Positions 1 through 6,536 of a DNA stretch of 6,536 nucleotides are shown in pieces. Numbering within the stretch: the first letter of the stretch is position 1; each line of letters opens with the position of its first letter. The translations under genes were made by a program, and so were the position numbers. The DNA comes from an uncultured Opitutia bacterium (GTDB lineage Bacteria; Verrucomicrobiota; Verrucomicrobiae; Opitutales; MB11C04): positions 1 through 6,536 of the forward strand of contig CAJWWH010000096.1 of the NCBI GenBank assembly GCA_913048545.1, given 5' to 3'. A model generated the notes under the pieces. It was not told the origin of the DNA and did no database searches. It worked only from the letters and a program-made list of their open reading frames with translations.

Positions 1-1340
1 CCCGAGGAGGATTCATCGCGGGCGGCGTGCCCCCCAGATCCCGGATCATACCAATCTGCAACATAGATGGCACCATCCGGACCAATTGATATGTCAGAGG
101 GTCGGAAGTGTACGCGTTCATCTCTTTCTTCTTCGCTAATATTAGAAGATAAATTCCGGGTAGAAAGGAAATTAAAACGATCCATAGTATAAGTGGCTCC
201 CTTAGGCTTGGGATGGTATCCAAATACAGTATTTCTTGAAGCTTCACAGGAAAGGTAAGTGCCACTCCACTTGTCACCCAAAGCCCCATTTTCATAGAAT
301 GTCACACCGGTTGGGCCGCCCGAACCGTAGACATCACCTGCGTCGAATGTCCCAGGGTCATCCTGCCTCCAATGTGCCCTTTGTATTGCTTGCCCAGGAC
401 GTTTGTCAGCTTGCCACTTGTGTTGTCCGTCCAGAGAATAATACCCTGCTGATCCAAATTCCAAGACATATGAATTTCGGCAACTTGAATAATCGTCGTT
501 ATCACTTTGATACATGTCACCAAGTGAGTTGACCACCTGTTCATAACTGTTCCGGTATCCATGGCCAATAATTTCTGCATCGGTGCCATCAGGATTCATT
601 CGCACGCTGAAACCAGAGGTCCACACATGACCATCATCACTCTTAGCACCCTTAAGTTCATGAGTGGGGGTATAGAAATACTTTTCACTGGCACCGCCCC
701 GGTAATTGGTATTCATTCTAAAAGTTTTCCCTGAATTATCGGTAAAGATCGCCCCACAATTCCCACTATTGAAATACCATTTCCCATCCGGTCCGGATGT
801 TAAAGAATGAAGGGAGTGGTCATGTTGACGACCATTAAAACCAGTGAGCAGAATTTCTTTTTTATCGATTTTAGGATCAAATTTGAGATCCCGATTTACA
901 TCGGTGTAAATTACAATATCCGGCGGTTGTGAGATTATGATTTTGTTATCAAAAACAGATATGCCAAGGGGGGATTCCAGGTATGGGTCTTGTAGGAATA
1001 CTTTCGATTGGTCTGCCTTTCCATCCTGATCAGTATCGATGAGAACCATGATTCGGTCTCCGGCATTTCGTCGAATTCCTAATTTTTCTCGATAATTGAC
1101 ACCCTCCGTTACCCATATTCTTCCCTTTGGGTCAATAGACATATTGGTCGGGTTGTAAAATAATGGACTTTTTGCCCACAAAGTAATCTCTAGGTCAGGA
1201 TCCAAATCAAATTTATCCACATTGACATGGTTGTTTTCGGTCGTCGGAGGCCATGACATGACAGGTTTCTTGGGAGCTGCTGAAAGTGCAACCAAAAGAG
1301 ATGAGATAGTGGGAATCAGTATTAGAGCTGAGAGCTTCAT
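1..1340 (-). CDS. PVC-type dehydrogenase propeller protein (TIGR02604-like), C-terminus cut off by left edge
   Basis: An open frame of 446 codons runs from the ATG at 1340-1338 to the left edge without a stop. Residues 1-21 form a Sec signal peptide (MKLSALILI... ending LSAA), so the product is exported. The rest matches the N-terminal beta-propeller of the PVC 'membrane-bound dehydrogenase' family: a Ca-loop-like DTDQDGKAD (102-110), a His-rich HDHSLH followed by GPDGKWYF (173-190), NDDYSSC (281-287), WQADKRPGQ (309-317), AHWRQDDPG (322-330), SCEASRN (364-370) and YVADWYDP (426-433). Full-length relatives continue into HEAT-like repeats and a C-terminal CxxCH heme domain (TIGR02603); those parts would lie outside the window and are not seen. 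The fold resembles glucose/sorbosone dehydrogenases, but the family's substrate is not established. It is the last visible gene of the minus-strand operon, 17 bp after the ThuA-like gene. The start is chosen because it opens directly into the signal peptide; no Shine-Dalgarno is visible. Family assignment is strong, enzymatic activity is inferred. Confidence 0.9.
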   Translation of the reverse strand, partial: MKLSALILIPTISSLLVALSAAPKKPVMSWPPTTENNHVNVDKFDLDPDLEITLWAKSPLFYNPTNMSIDPKGRIWVTEGVNYREKLGIRRNAGDRIMVLIDTDQDGKADQSKVFLQDPYLESPLGISVFDNKIIISQPPDIVIYTDVNRDLKFDPKIDKKEILLTGFNGRQHDHSLHSLTSGPDGKWYFNSGNCGAIFTDNSGKTFRMNTNYRGGASEKYFYTPTHELKGAKSDDGHVWTSGFSVRMNPDGTDAEIIGHGYRNSYEQVVNSLGDMYQSDNDDYSSCRNSYVLEFGSAGYYSLDGQHKWQADKRPGQAIQRAHWRQDDPGTFDAGDVYGSGGPTGVTFYENGALGDKWSGTYLSCEASRNTVFGYHPKPKGATYTMDRFNFLSTRNLSSNISEEERDERVHFRPSDISIGPDGAIYVADWYDPGSGGHAARDESSS

Positions 1341-1357
1341 GTTTGCAAAGAGGGTGT

Positions 1358-2395
1358 TTATTTCTTTTTTGGTTTCCTCGGTGCACGTGGAGGCATCCGT
1401 CCGTCAGCTCCAAGAGTTGGTTTCTTACCCGGTTCCTGTGTAAGAATTTCACTCGTAGGTAATTCAATTTCTTCTGGGAAGTCAGGACGGTTTAAATTTT
1501 GATTAAGCATGGCTTTGGTTACTACCTTGGATGGAACTCCGTCTTCAGGTACATTGACACGAGCAACCCAGACAATGGTGTTAAGGATGAGCTTTCGGTA
1601 ATTCTCAATTGCCCAGTTCCGGTGGTAGTGTCCGCCTACAAACCCTGCACCCCTTGATCCTTTTGCGGGATCTGAGCACCAGAGCAAGGCTTGTGGAGTA
1701 CCTAGCTTATCTTCTGCCTTTTTATTCCAAAATTTGGAACTACCGTAGCGAATCATATTTTTTTCGGTAGGGATTGCGGTGGCGAGAGGGTAGCAGTGTT
1801 TACAATTTTCAGGATCAGGAAAATTTAAATTCCAGTAAAATTCATCGTATGCGGTAAGTGAGCCCACCCCTCGGCCAACAGGGTGACCTTTTTGGGGTTG
1901 GATTTTCGCTACCCAGGATGGATTGACGGAAAAATCATCATCAAAGTATCCTCCGATCCAATCACGATAATATTTCTCCGCCACTTCTTTGGTTGGATGA
2001 ACACCATAGTGCATAAACATAATCCCCATACCGGCTTTTACTTTCTTGTCTAAGAATGCATACTTTTCGCCAAAATCTCCTCCGCCGTCTGCATAGATAA
2101 TGCAGGCATCGACATCATTAAAGATAGTTTCATCTTCCGGCCATCCGTACCAGTGGACTTTAGTCTGAACAGGCAGTCCGCTTTTATTAAGTGCGTCAGC
2201 AAGTAAAATGGAACCCGCTTTGTATTCATGAAATCCATGACGGTGTTTGGTATCCCCGGCTATAAAGAGAATATTTTTTGTATCCTTTCGGGGATGATCT
2301 TTGGCTTGTGTGGGTATGCTGCAACATATCACTATCAACACAAGTGAACTTGAAAATTTGGTAATAAAGGAGAGGGCACGAATGAGAGAATTCAT
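1358..2395 (-). CDS. Secreted ThuA-like domain protein
   Basis: This 345-residue protein has an N-terminal signal peptide (about 1-31, hydrophobic SSLVLIVICC core, probable cleavage after TQA) followed by a ThuA-like domain (PF06283, class I glutamine-amidotransferase-like fold) at about 41-280. Visible family features are the opening strand NILFIAGDTKHRHGFHEY (41-58), the YADGGGDF turn (101-108), the GIMFMHYGVH strand (124-133), and the closing GGHYHRNWAIENYRKLILN (254-272), with IVWVARVNVPEDGVPS after it. The last 60 residues are low-complexity and end in a basic, Pro-rich tail (PPRAPRKPKKK). ThuA of rhizobia works with ThuB on trehalose through 3-keto-sugar intermediates; this secreted PVC version is only a distant relative, so its substrate is unknown. 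It lies 59 bp after the propeller/DUF1080 gene and 17 bp before the propeller dehydrogenase, in one probable transcript. A CKHC pair (198-201) is present but is not a heme motif. No Shine-Dalgarno precedes the ATG. Confidence 0.88.
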   Translation of the reverse strand: MNSLIRALSFITKFSSSLVLIVICCSIPTQAKDHPRKDTKNILFIAGDTKHRHGFHEYKAGSILLADALNKSGLPVQTKVHWYGWPEDETIFNDVDACIIYADGGGDFGEKYAFLDKKVKAGMGIMFMHYGVHPTKEVAEKYYRDWIGGYFDDDFSVNPSWVAKIQPQKGHPVGRGVGSLTAYDEFYWNLNFPDPENCKHCYPLATAIPTEKNMIRYGSSKFWNKKAEDKLGTPQALLWCSDPAKGSRGAGFVGGHYHRNWAIENYRKLILNTIVWVARVNVPEDGVPSKVVTKAMLNQNLNRPDFPEEIELPTSEILTQEPGKKPTLGADGRMPPRAPRKPKKK

Positions 2396-2411
2396 ACAAA
2401 TACCACTACGA

Positions 2412-2432
2412 GATTACCCATAGAAGGCAATC
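2412..2432 (-). other. Intercistronic hairpin upstream of the ThuA-like gene
   Basis: In the minus-strand transcript GAUUGCC (2432-2426) can pair with GGUAAUC (2418-2412) around a 7-nt loop, giving a 7-bp stem with one G-U pair. The same stem on the plus strand would have an A-C mismatch, so it favours the operon RNA. No U-run follows, so it does not look like an intrinsic terminator. It sits 16 nt ahead of the ThuA-like start codon and could affect translation or RNA processing. Confidence 0.25.
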
Positions 2433-2454
2433 CAAAGGAAGCGTTTAGGCTTTC

Positions 2455-4644
2455 TTAGATTGAAGAGGCCGAGGACTTTGGAAAGGTATTCCGAAAAGCG
2501 GGCAAGTTTAGATCGTAGGAGAAATCTTCGATAATCCAAAGATTGCGAAATGATACACCGGTTCCTTTGTGATCCTGTATCATAAGAGGTCTTTTACCAT
2601 GTTTCTTGTAGGGTCCTCCCACTTCTCCGTACACCCATGTGTCATTATGGATTAAAATTCCATTATGAAATGCGGTGACACGGAGCGGCTGATCCACACT
2701 TCCCTTTTCGGAAAAAACGGGAGCTTTCATAAGAATATCATAGGATTGCCAATCTCCAGGCTTACGGGATGCGTTTACACGGGGAGGGTGCTGACCATAA
2801 ATGGAACCGCATGTGCCGTCGGCAAATGTGGGATTTTGGAAACTGTTGACCACTTGTATTTCATAGCCTGACATGAGAAAGATTCCCGAATTTCCATAGA
2901 GCTGACCTTTCCAGTCCGGGTTATCGGAGGGATCAAACCGAAATTCCAAATGGATTCGTGCATCCCCGTAAGCCTTTTCTGTGGAGTTATTCCCTTTCCC
3001 CCGGGGCATAATCCCATTTTTATCAAATACCCAGTTCGGATTTGTCCATTGAGTGGAATCCAGTTGAGTAGCTTCTTGGGGTGCGGGTGTGGCACATTTG
3101 GCAACAGGTAGTGGAGTAACCACGGGGGGAAGTGGACGATTTTTATCATTTCGATTCCAACTCGAGCCAACAAGTGACCAACCCACATTTCTTCCGGGTC
3201 TGGGTTCACGGGCTGGGTGTAATTGATTTAAGGTGTAGTAGATGGTATGGAAATCCAGCAGTTTGGCTTCAGTGTTTTTTTGCTCGGTAAAACTAATGGC
3301 GTAGATTTTATTTTCACTCAAAGGGACATCAAATGTAACCGTTTTACGGTCTTGAGAAAGTTGATAATTACTCACTTTTAACTCCTGCTCATCAACGGGA
3401 GGAGACCCATAGGTACTATAGTAATGATATCCCCAACTTGAAACTTTTGGGGTCATCTTCTTTCCAATCTTTTCGGTGAAGCGAACAGAGAACCCAGTCT
3501 TGGTGAGGCTTGCTGAATGAATTGCAAAAGGCGTGGTTTTATTGTCCCACTCTACATATTGAATGGCAGTACGCTTTCCTCCTTTGCTGAACCATCCTCT
3601 ACCCACTTGTGCGGACCAAAGGCGACCTTGTGTATCGAAGGACATTTTAACTGGACCACTTTCTAAGCCACGCAAAAAATCGATGCACCAGCCTTGGTAT
3701 TCTCCGTTAATTTTCTCAACGCCGCTTCGAAAGTAATTGGATTGTCTTTGGTCACCTATAAACATTTGTCCTTTGAACGGACCGAATTTACCATTCGTAG
3801 TATCCCATATCGGACTACCTGGAGAATTGGCAATTTCCTCTCGTACTAACCAAACTGCAGGTGGAGTTCGAATCTTCTCAAAATCCTCAGCTTTCATTGA
3901 GAGGACTTTGTCTTTCGTAAAATCAGGACGAGCTGGCAGGGATGCAGGGTGACCATAAAAATTACCTTCACGTACATGATAGAGTGCACAATCCGCAACC
4001 CAGTCACCCTGGTTATCAGTAATAAAAAGTTCATCCTCGGGGCTCATGCCAATTCCACAGGGAGAGCGGAAACCACTGGCGAGAGGTTGAAAATGGCCTT
4101 TGCGGTCGGAGCGGTAAACCCAGCCGCGCCAGGGTGCGTTGTAGGACATATTCCCTCCACCTTTCCCAAATGGTTTACCATCCGGTACAGTAAACTCGCC
4201 ACGAGCCGCTAGATTAAGAGAGGCATATTTTCTGCCCAATGAATCAACGACCGGACCAAAATGATATTCATGATATTCTCCGGATATTCCAAATGCATCG
4301 GTTATACACTCGTAACGATCGCAAACTCCGTCTTTATCGAGATCAATGAGTCTGGTGAGCTCAGGTTTTTGTCCGACATAGTATGCATCTTCTTTTTCGT
4401 CGAAATAGATCCCGTTTGGTTCCATTAAGTTTTCAGCAAACTTGGTCCACACCTCTCCCTTCCGTTCCCACACATCGCCTTCCCATGTGCAAATCGCAAG
4501 TGTACCGTCTGGTTTGTGGCATAATCCAAGAACGGAAACTGAACCTCGGGGCAAGGAAACAGATTGAATGTTATATCCATCTGGTATCTGTGCAGATAAA
4601 ATTGAGAAACTGAATAAGATAAGGAGTGCAGAAAGTATGTTCAT
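2455..4644 (-). CDS. Beta-propeller (GSDH-like) fused to 3-keto-disaccharide hydrolase (DUF1080) domain
   Basis: This 729-residue secreted protein begins with a Sec signal peptide (1-18, cleavage near LSA-QIP). Residues about 20-365 read as a beta-propeller of the sorbosone/glucose-dehydrogenase-like type: EPNGIYFDEKEDAYYVG (75-91), an acidic loop DLDKDGVCD (101-109), a His pair in YHEYHFGP (124-131), GFRSPCGIGMSPEDELFITDNQGDW (191-215) and FKGQMFIGDQRQSNYFR (290-306). About 370-475 looks like an Ig/CopC-like beta domain (SVRFTEKIG, VTFDVPLSENKIYAISF). A Pro-rich linker (about 478-530) leads to a DUF1080 domain (PF06439) at about 535-707, with GNSGIFLMSGYEIQVVNS (584-601), CGSIYGQHPP (612-621), PGDWQSYDI (629-637), HNGILIHND (660-668) and PLMIQDHKGTGVSFRNLWI (686-704). 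Some DUF1080 proteins hydrolyse or eliminate 3-keto-glycosides; activity here is inferred. No CxxCH is present, so any redox role would need a partner. It follows the cytochrome gene by 15 bp. No Shine-Dalgarno is visible. Confidence 0.9.
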   Translation of the reverse strand: MNILSALLILFSFSILSAQIPDGYNIQSVSLPRGSVSVLGLCHKPDGTLAICTWEGDVWERKGEVWTKFAENLMEPNGIYFDEKEDAYYVGQKPELTRLIDLDKDGVCDRYECITDAFGISGEYHEYHFGPVVDSLGRKYASLNLAARGEFTVPDGKPFGKGGGNMSYNAPWRGWVYRSDRKGHFQPLASGFRSPCGIGMSPEDELFITDNQGDWVADCALYHVREGNFYGHPASLPARPDFTKDKVLSMKAEDFEKIRTPPAVWLVREEIANSPGSPIWDTTNGKFGPFKGQMFIGDQRQSNYFRSGVEKINGEYQGWCIDFLRGLESGPVKMSFDTQGRLWSAQVGRGWFSKGGKRTAIQYVEWDNKTTPFAIHSASLTKTGFSVRFTEKIGKKMTPKVSSWGYHYYSTYGSPPVDEQELKVSNYQLSQDRKTVTFDVPLSENKIYAISFTEQKNTEAKLLDFHTIYYTLNQLHPAREPRPGRNVGWSLVGSSWNRNDKNRPLPPVVTPLPVAKCATPAPQEATQLDSTQWTNPNWVFDKNGIMPRGKGNNSTEKAYGDARIHLEFRFDPSDNPDWKGQLYGNSGIFLMSGYEIQVVNSFQNPTFADGTCGSIYGQHPPRVNASRKPGDWQSYDILMKAPVFSEKGSVDQPLRVTAFHNGILIHNDTWVYGEVGGPYKKHGKRPLMIQDHKGTGVSFRNLWIIEDFSYDLNLPAFRNTFPKSSASSI

Positions 4645-4659
4645 CGATTTAAAAATAAA

Positions 4660-5784
4660 TTAGAAAGAGAGTTTGTAGGAATTTTTACCTTCTGGGCTAA
4701 TGCTGAATTTCTTTTGATGCCCGTCCACAAGGGTTGCAATTGTAACTGAGTCTCCAGAGGTTTCATAATGTAAAAGATTAAATCGATCACCTTCCAGTAT
4801 CCTCTTAGCGATACCGGTTAATTCCTTTCCTTTTACTTCAGATTTTTTTTGACTTCGACTGTCCAGAGAGGGGGTTTGATTAATAAACGCCGATTCCCAA
4901 CCTTTAATAATTTTACCGCTTGCGGAGTCATAGGCCAATAAGACTTGATTGGGCAAAAGTAGAAGCAATGTTCTTGGGGGTAAGCCATCAATCCATTTGC
5001 GAATGACTTTTGCTTTTTCGCCTGAACGAACTACTTTAGGCACGCTTCCCTCTAAACTTTTCCCCGTCAGCATCCAATGTTCACCATTCAGTTTTTGAAG
5101 CCTCGCATAAAATCTCATTGAATGAGATGTAGGCTCTTCGTGAATGATCTCTAGATCATGGATCCCCGCGGATAATTCAAAGTCGTTATTGATTCGGGTC
5201 GATTTATCTTTTTTATCGTTACTGTAAAGTACTTCATCTCCATTGACCCAGATGGATGTACGTCCTCTTCCCCCCGTGGTGAAACGAAATTTGCCGTGCG
5301 ATGAAATATAGAGCTTTGACTGGCCACGCAGAATACCGTCAAACATCCGACCAACATAGTAAAAATTTTCAGGTAATCTGGTTTGAGAGGTTGATTCAAT
5401 CGAGTCGAAAAGGTCGGGTTGTAACCTTTTCCCTTTAAAATAGTCCCGAGCGTAAGCCGATCGGAGTGTTTGCCGATTTCCTTCCTGCTTATCAATAATA
5501 AATTCGGTGAGCGAATGGAGATCCTTTTCAGGATAGACTAATTCATATCCTATCATTTCAGTACCGGTCACCCCCTTGGCTATGCTTCGGTAAACAGCAT
5601 CGTAGGAATCCCCATTTTTCCAGTATGAATCCACTAAGCTCGGACCAATTCCGCCATCCAGTTTCGGGCCATGGCAATTAAAGCAAATTTGATTGTAGAC
5701 TTCCTGTCCGCGTTGAATATCGGCAGAGCCAATATAAATTCCAAAATTGAAGATGATGAGGTAGTTGAAAAGGTAAAATTTCAT
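4660..5784 (-). CDS. Secreted c-type cytochrome with PA14-like domain
   Basis: This 374-residue protein starts with a hydrophobic export signal (MKFYLFNYLIIFNFGIYIGSA, about 1-21). A class I cytochrome c domain follows at about 22-100: RGQEVYNQICFNCHGP carries the heme site C34-F-N-C37-H38, IGPSL follows at 46-50, and GTEMIGY (74-80) offers Met77 as likely sixth iron ligand. About 105-230 resembles a PA14 domain, including FRFTTGGRGRTSIWVNGDEVLYS (166-188) and LSAGIHDLEIIHEE (204-217), a fold that often binds carbohydrate. The C-terminal 140 residues are not recognised; they contain a hydrophobic RTLLLLLPNQVLLAY segment (271-285), which looks like a beta-strand pair, not a membrane anchor. 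It is the first gene of the minus-strand operon, 15 bp ahead of the propeller/DUF1080 gene, and opposes the TIM-barrel gene across a 187-bp promoter region. Its likely role is to take electrons from a periplasmic sugar dehydrogenase; the donor is not identified. Confidence 0.88.
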   Translation of the reverse strand: MKFYLFNYLIIFNFGIYIGSADIQRGQEVYNQICFNCHGPKLDGGIGPSLVDSYWKNGDSYDAVYRSIAKGVTGTEMIGYELVYPEKDLHSLTEFIIDKQEGNRQTLRSAYARDYFKGKRLQPDLFDSIESTSQTRLPENFYYVGRMFDGILRGQSKLYISSHGKFRFTTGGRGRTSIWVNGDEVLYSNDKKDKSTRINNDFELSAGIHDLEIIHEEPTSHSMRFYARLQKLNGEHWMLTGKSLEGSVPKVVRSGEKAKVIRKWIDGLPPRTLLLLLPNQVLLAYDSASGKIIKGWESAFINQTPSLDSRSQKKSEVKGKELTGIAKRILEGDRFNLLHYETSGDSVTIATLVDGHQKKFSISPEGKNSYKLSF

Positions 5785-5798
5785 TTCGCTAAAAAAGG

Positions 5799-5825
5799 AT
5801 TATATTTATTGGGAGTTCTTGTGAA
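5799..5825 (-). promoter_or_regulatory. Candidate promoter for the minus-strand operon
   Basis: On the minus strand, TTCACA (5825-5820) is followed after 15 bp by a perfect TATAAT (5804-5799). The spacer is shorter than the usual 16-18 bp. Transcription would start near 5792, leaving only about 8 nt before the ATG at 5784, which would be nearly leaderless. An alternative -10 (TATAAA, 5879-5874) lies further upstream but has no good -35. Confidence 0.3.
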
Positions 5826-5834
5826 TGTGCTCCC
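5811..5834. promoter_or_regulatory. Short inverted repeat, possible operator
   Basis: GGGAG (5811-5815) and CTCCC (5830-5834) form a perfect 5-bp inverted repeat separated by 14 bp. It spans the -35 and spacer of the candidate minus-strand promoter, in the divergent region between the operon and the TIM-barrel gene. The position would suit a regulator, but the arms are short and no regulator gene is visible, so this is only a candidate. Confidence 0.25.
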
Positions 5835-5902
5835 GAAATAATCGAGATTGGAGAAGGTTAGAATGATGAACAATTTATATTACACTCCAAAATTGCAAAG
5901 GT

Positions 5903-5932
5903 TTGCCAATTAAAGTTATTTAAAAGCATAAA
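5903..5932 (+). promoter_or_regulatory. Candidate sigma70-type promoter for the TIM-barrel gene
   Basis: TTGCCA (5903-5908) matches five of six bases of the -35 consensus. After an 18-bp spacer comes CATAAA (5927-5932), which matches four of six bases of the -10 consensus. The predicted start of transcription, near 5939-5940, would leave a leader of about 32 nt before the ATG at 5972. The region is AT-rich, so chance matches are likely. Confidence 0.35.
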
Positions 5933-5971
5933 AAAAATCGACACAACCCATTTAAAAATAGAAGTTTATTT

Positions 5972-6536
5972 ATGAAAAGAAGAAATTTTTTGACCACAAG
6001 TTCAGGTGCTTTATGTTTTTCTCATCTGGTAAGGGCTGAAGAGCACTCCTTTAAAGGGAAAATTAAAAAGGCGGTTAAATTCGGGACTAAACCCAATGAA
6101 AAACAAATGCAAAAGTTGAAGGATTTGGGCTTTGATGGCATAGAGGGATCTGGACCAGGTTTGCAGATCGAACCAATGAAGAAAGCATGTGCGAAGTACG
6201 GTTTGCCTATGCACGGAGTGGTTTACAATAAACACTGGAAGGTTAGGTTGTCCGATCCGGATCCGGAGGTTCGCGAAAAAAGCAGAATCGGGCTAGCACA
6301 GGCCATGCGGGAGGCAAAAGGAGTCGGTGGAACATCAGTCCTTTTGGTTCCCGGTCGGGTTAAGGGGGATCAGGAAACTCATCAACATGTATGGGACCGT
6401 TCCATTGAGCAAATTCGCAAACTGCTTCCTTTGGCAAGCGAACTAAAGATACACATACTGATTGAAACCGTATGGAATGGGTTTTGTTACAAACCAGAGC
6501 AGTTTCGTGATTATATCGATGCCATTAACAGTCCTT
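5972..6536 (+). CDS. Tat-exported sugar isomerase/epimerase-like TIM barrel, C-terminus cut off by right edge
   Basis: An open frame of 188 codons runs from the ATG at 5972 to the right edge. The N-terminus MKRRNFLTTSSGALCFSHLVRA is a typical twin-arginine signal (RRNFL, then a mildly hydrophobic stretch and a cleavage site near VRA-EE), so the protein is probably exported folded. The mature part matches the xylose-isomerase-like TIM barrel (AP_endonuc_2, PF01261): KDLGFDGIEGSG (50-61), KKACAKYGLPMHGVV (70-84), SVLLVPGRV (122-130), and ILIETVWNGF followed by PEQFRDYID (162-183). Glu165 in the IETVWN segment sits where this family has a metal-binding glutamate. Members often isomerise or epimerise sugars and some act on 3-keto-sugars, but the reaction here is unknown. 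It is divergently transcribed from the cytochrome-led operon, which suggests shared control and a common pathway. No good Shine-Dalgarno precedes the start; the Tat motif directly after the ATG supports it. Confidence 0.87.
   Translation, partial: MKRRNFLTTSSGALCFSHLVRAEEHSFKGKIKKAVKFGTKPNEKQMQKLKDLGFDGIEGSGPGLQIEPMKKACAKYGLPMHGVVYNKHWKVRLSDPDPEVREKSRIGLAQAMREAKGVGGTSVLLVPGRVKGDQETHQHVWDRSIEQIRKLLPLASELKIHILIETVWNGFCYKPEQFRDYIDAINSP

Noticed and set aside
236..589. Short open frames on both strands (236-532 plus, 302-589 minus)
   Set aside because: They lie inside the propeller dehydrogenase frame, which is open from 1340 to the edge and carries clear family motifs; the short frames are shadows without recognisable features.
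1793..1804. CKHC in the ThuA-like protein as a possible heme c site
   Set aside because: The motif is followed by Tyr, not His (CKHCY), so it is not CxxCH; a disulfide is a simpler explanation.
2311..2330. Lipoprotein signal (ICC) in the ThuA-like protein
   Set aside because: The residue before Cys is Ile or Cys, not Gly, Ala or Ser as a lipobox needs; cleavage after TQA by signal peptidase I fits better.
2665..4613. Several plus-strand and other-frame open frames of 68-144 codons
   Set aside because: All lie within the 729-codon propeller/DUF1080 gene and show no domain, signal peptide or start context.
6011..6235. Minus-strand open frame of 74 codons
   Set aside because: It is antisense to the TIM-barrel gene, whose plus-strand frame has a Tat signal and family motifs.

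Overview
The window looks like a chromosomal segment of a PVC-superphylum bacterium, most likely a Verrucomicrobiota member (possibly marine or metagenomic); Planctomycetota is the main alternative. This rests on the left-edge gene, which belongs to the propeller-dehydrogenase/heme family (TIGR02604 type) typical of these phyla, and on its company: a secreted ThuA-like protein, a DUF1080 domain, a PA14-fused cytochrome c and a Tat-exported TIM-barrel 'epimerase'. Base composition is moderate to AT-rich by eye. No start codon has a clear Shine-Dalgarno sequence.

Layout: four genes on the minus strand form a probable operon, read from right to left: cytochrome c-PA14 protein (5784-4660), beta-propeller/DUF1080 fusion (4644-2455), ThuA-like protein (2395-1358) and PVC-type dehydrogenase (1340-1, cut by the left edge). 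Gaps are 15, 59 and 17 bp. A 187-bp AT-rich divergent intergenic region (5785-5971) separates them from a plus-strand gene starting at 5972, a Tat-exported sugar isomerase/epimerase-like protein cut by the right edge. There are no RNA genes, mobile elements or CRISPR arrays, and no gene-free stretch longer than 300 bp.

How they may work together (inference): all five products carry export signals, so the module acts outside the cytoplasm. ThuA and DUF1080 (3-keto-disaccharide hydrolase, PF06439) domains are both tied to 3-keto-glycoside chemistry, and xylose-isomerase-like TIM barrels commonly accompany it. The two propeller proteins resemble the PQQ glucose/sorbosone dehydrogenase fold, and the cytochrome could accept electrons. 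The simplest model is a periplasmic route that oxidises a sugar or glycoside, passes electrons to cytochrome c, and cleaves or rearranges the keto-sugar. The usual GFO/IDH/MocA oxidoreductase partner is not in the window; it may lie outside it or be replaced by the heme/propeller proteins.
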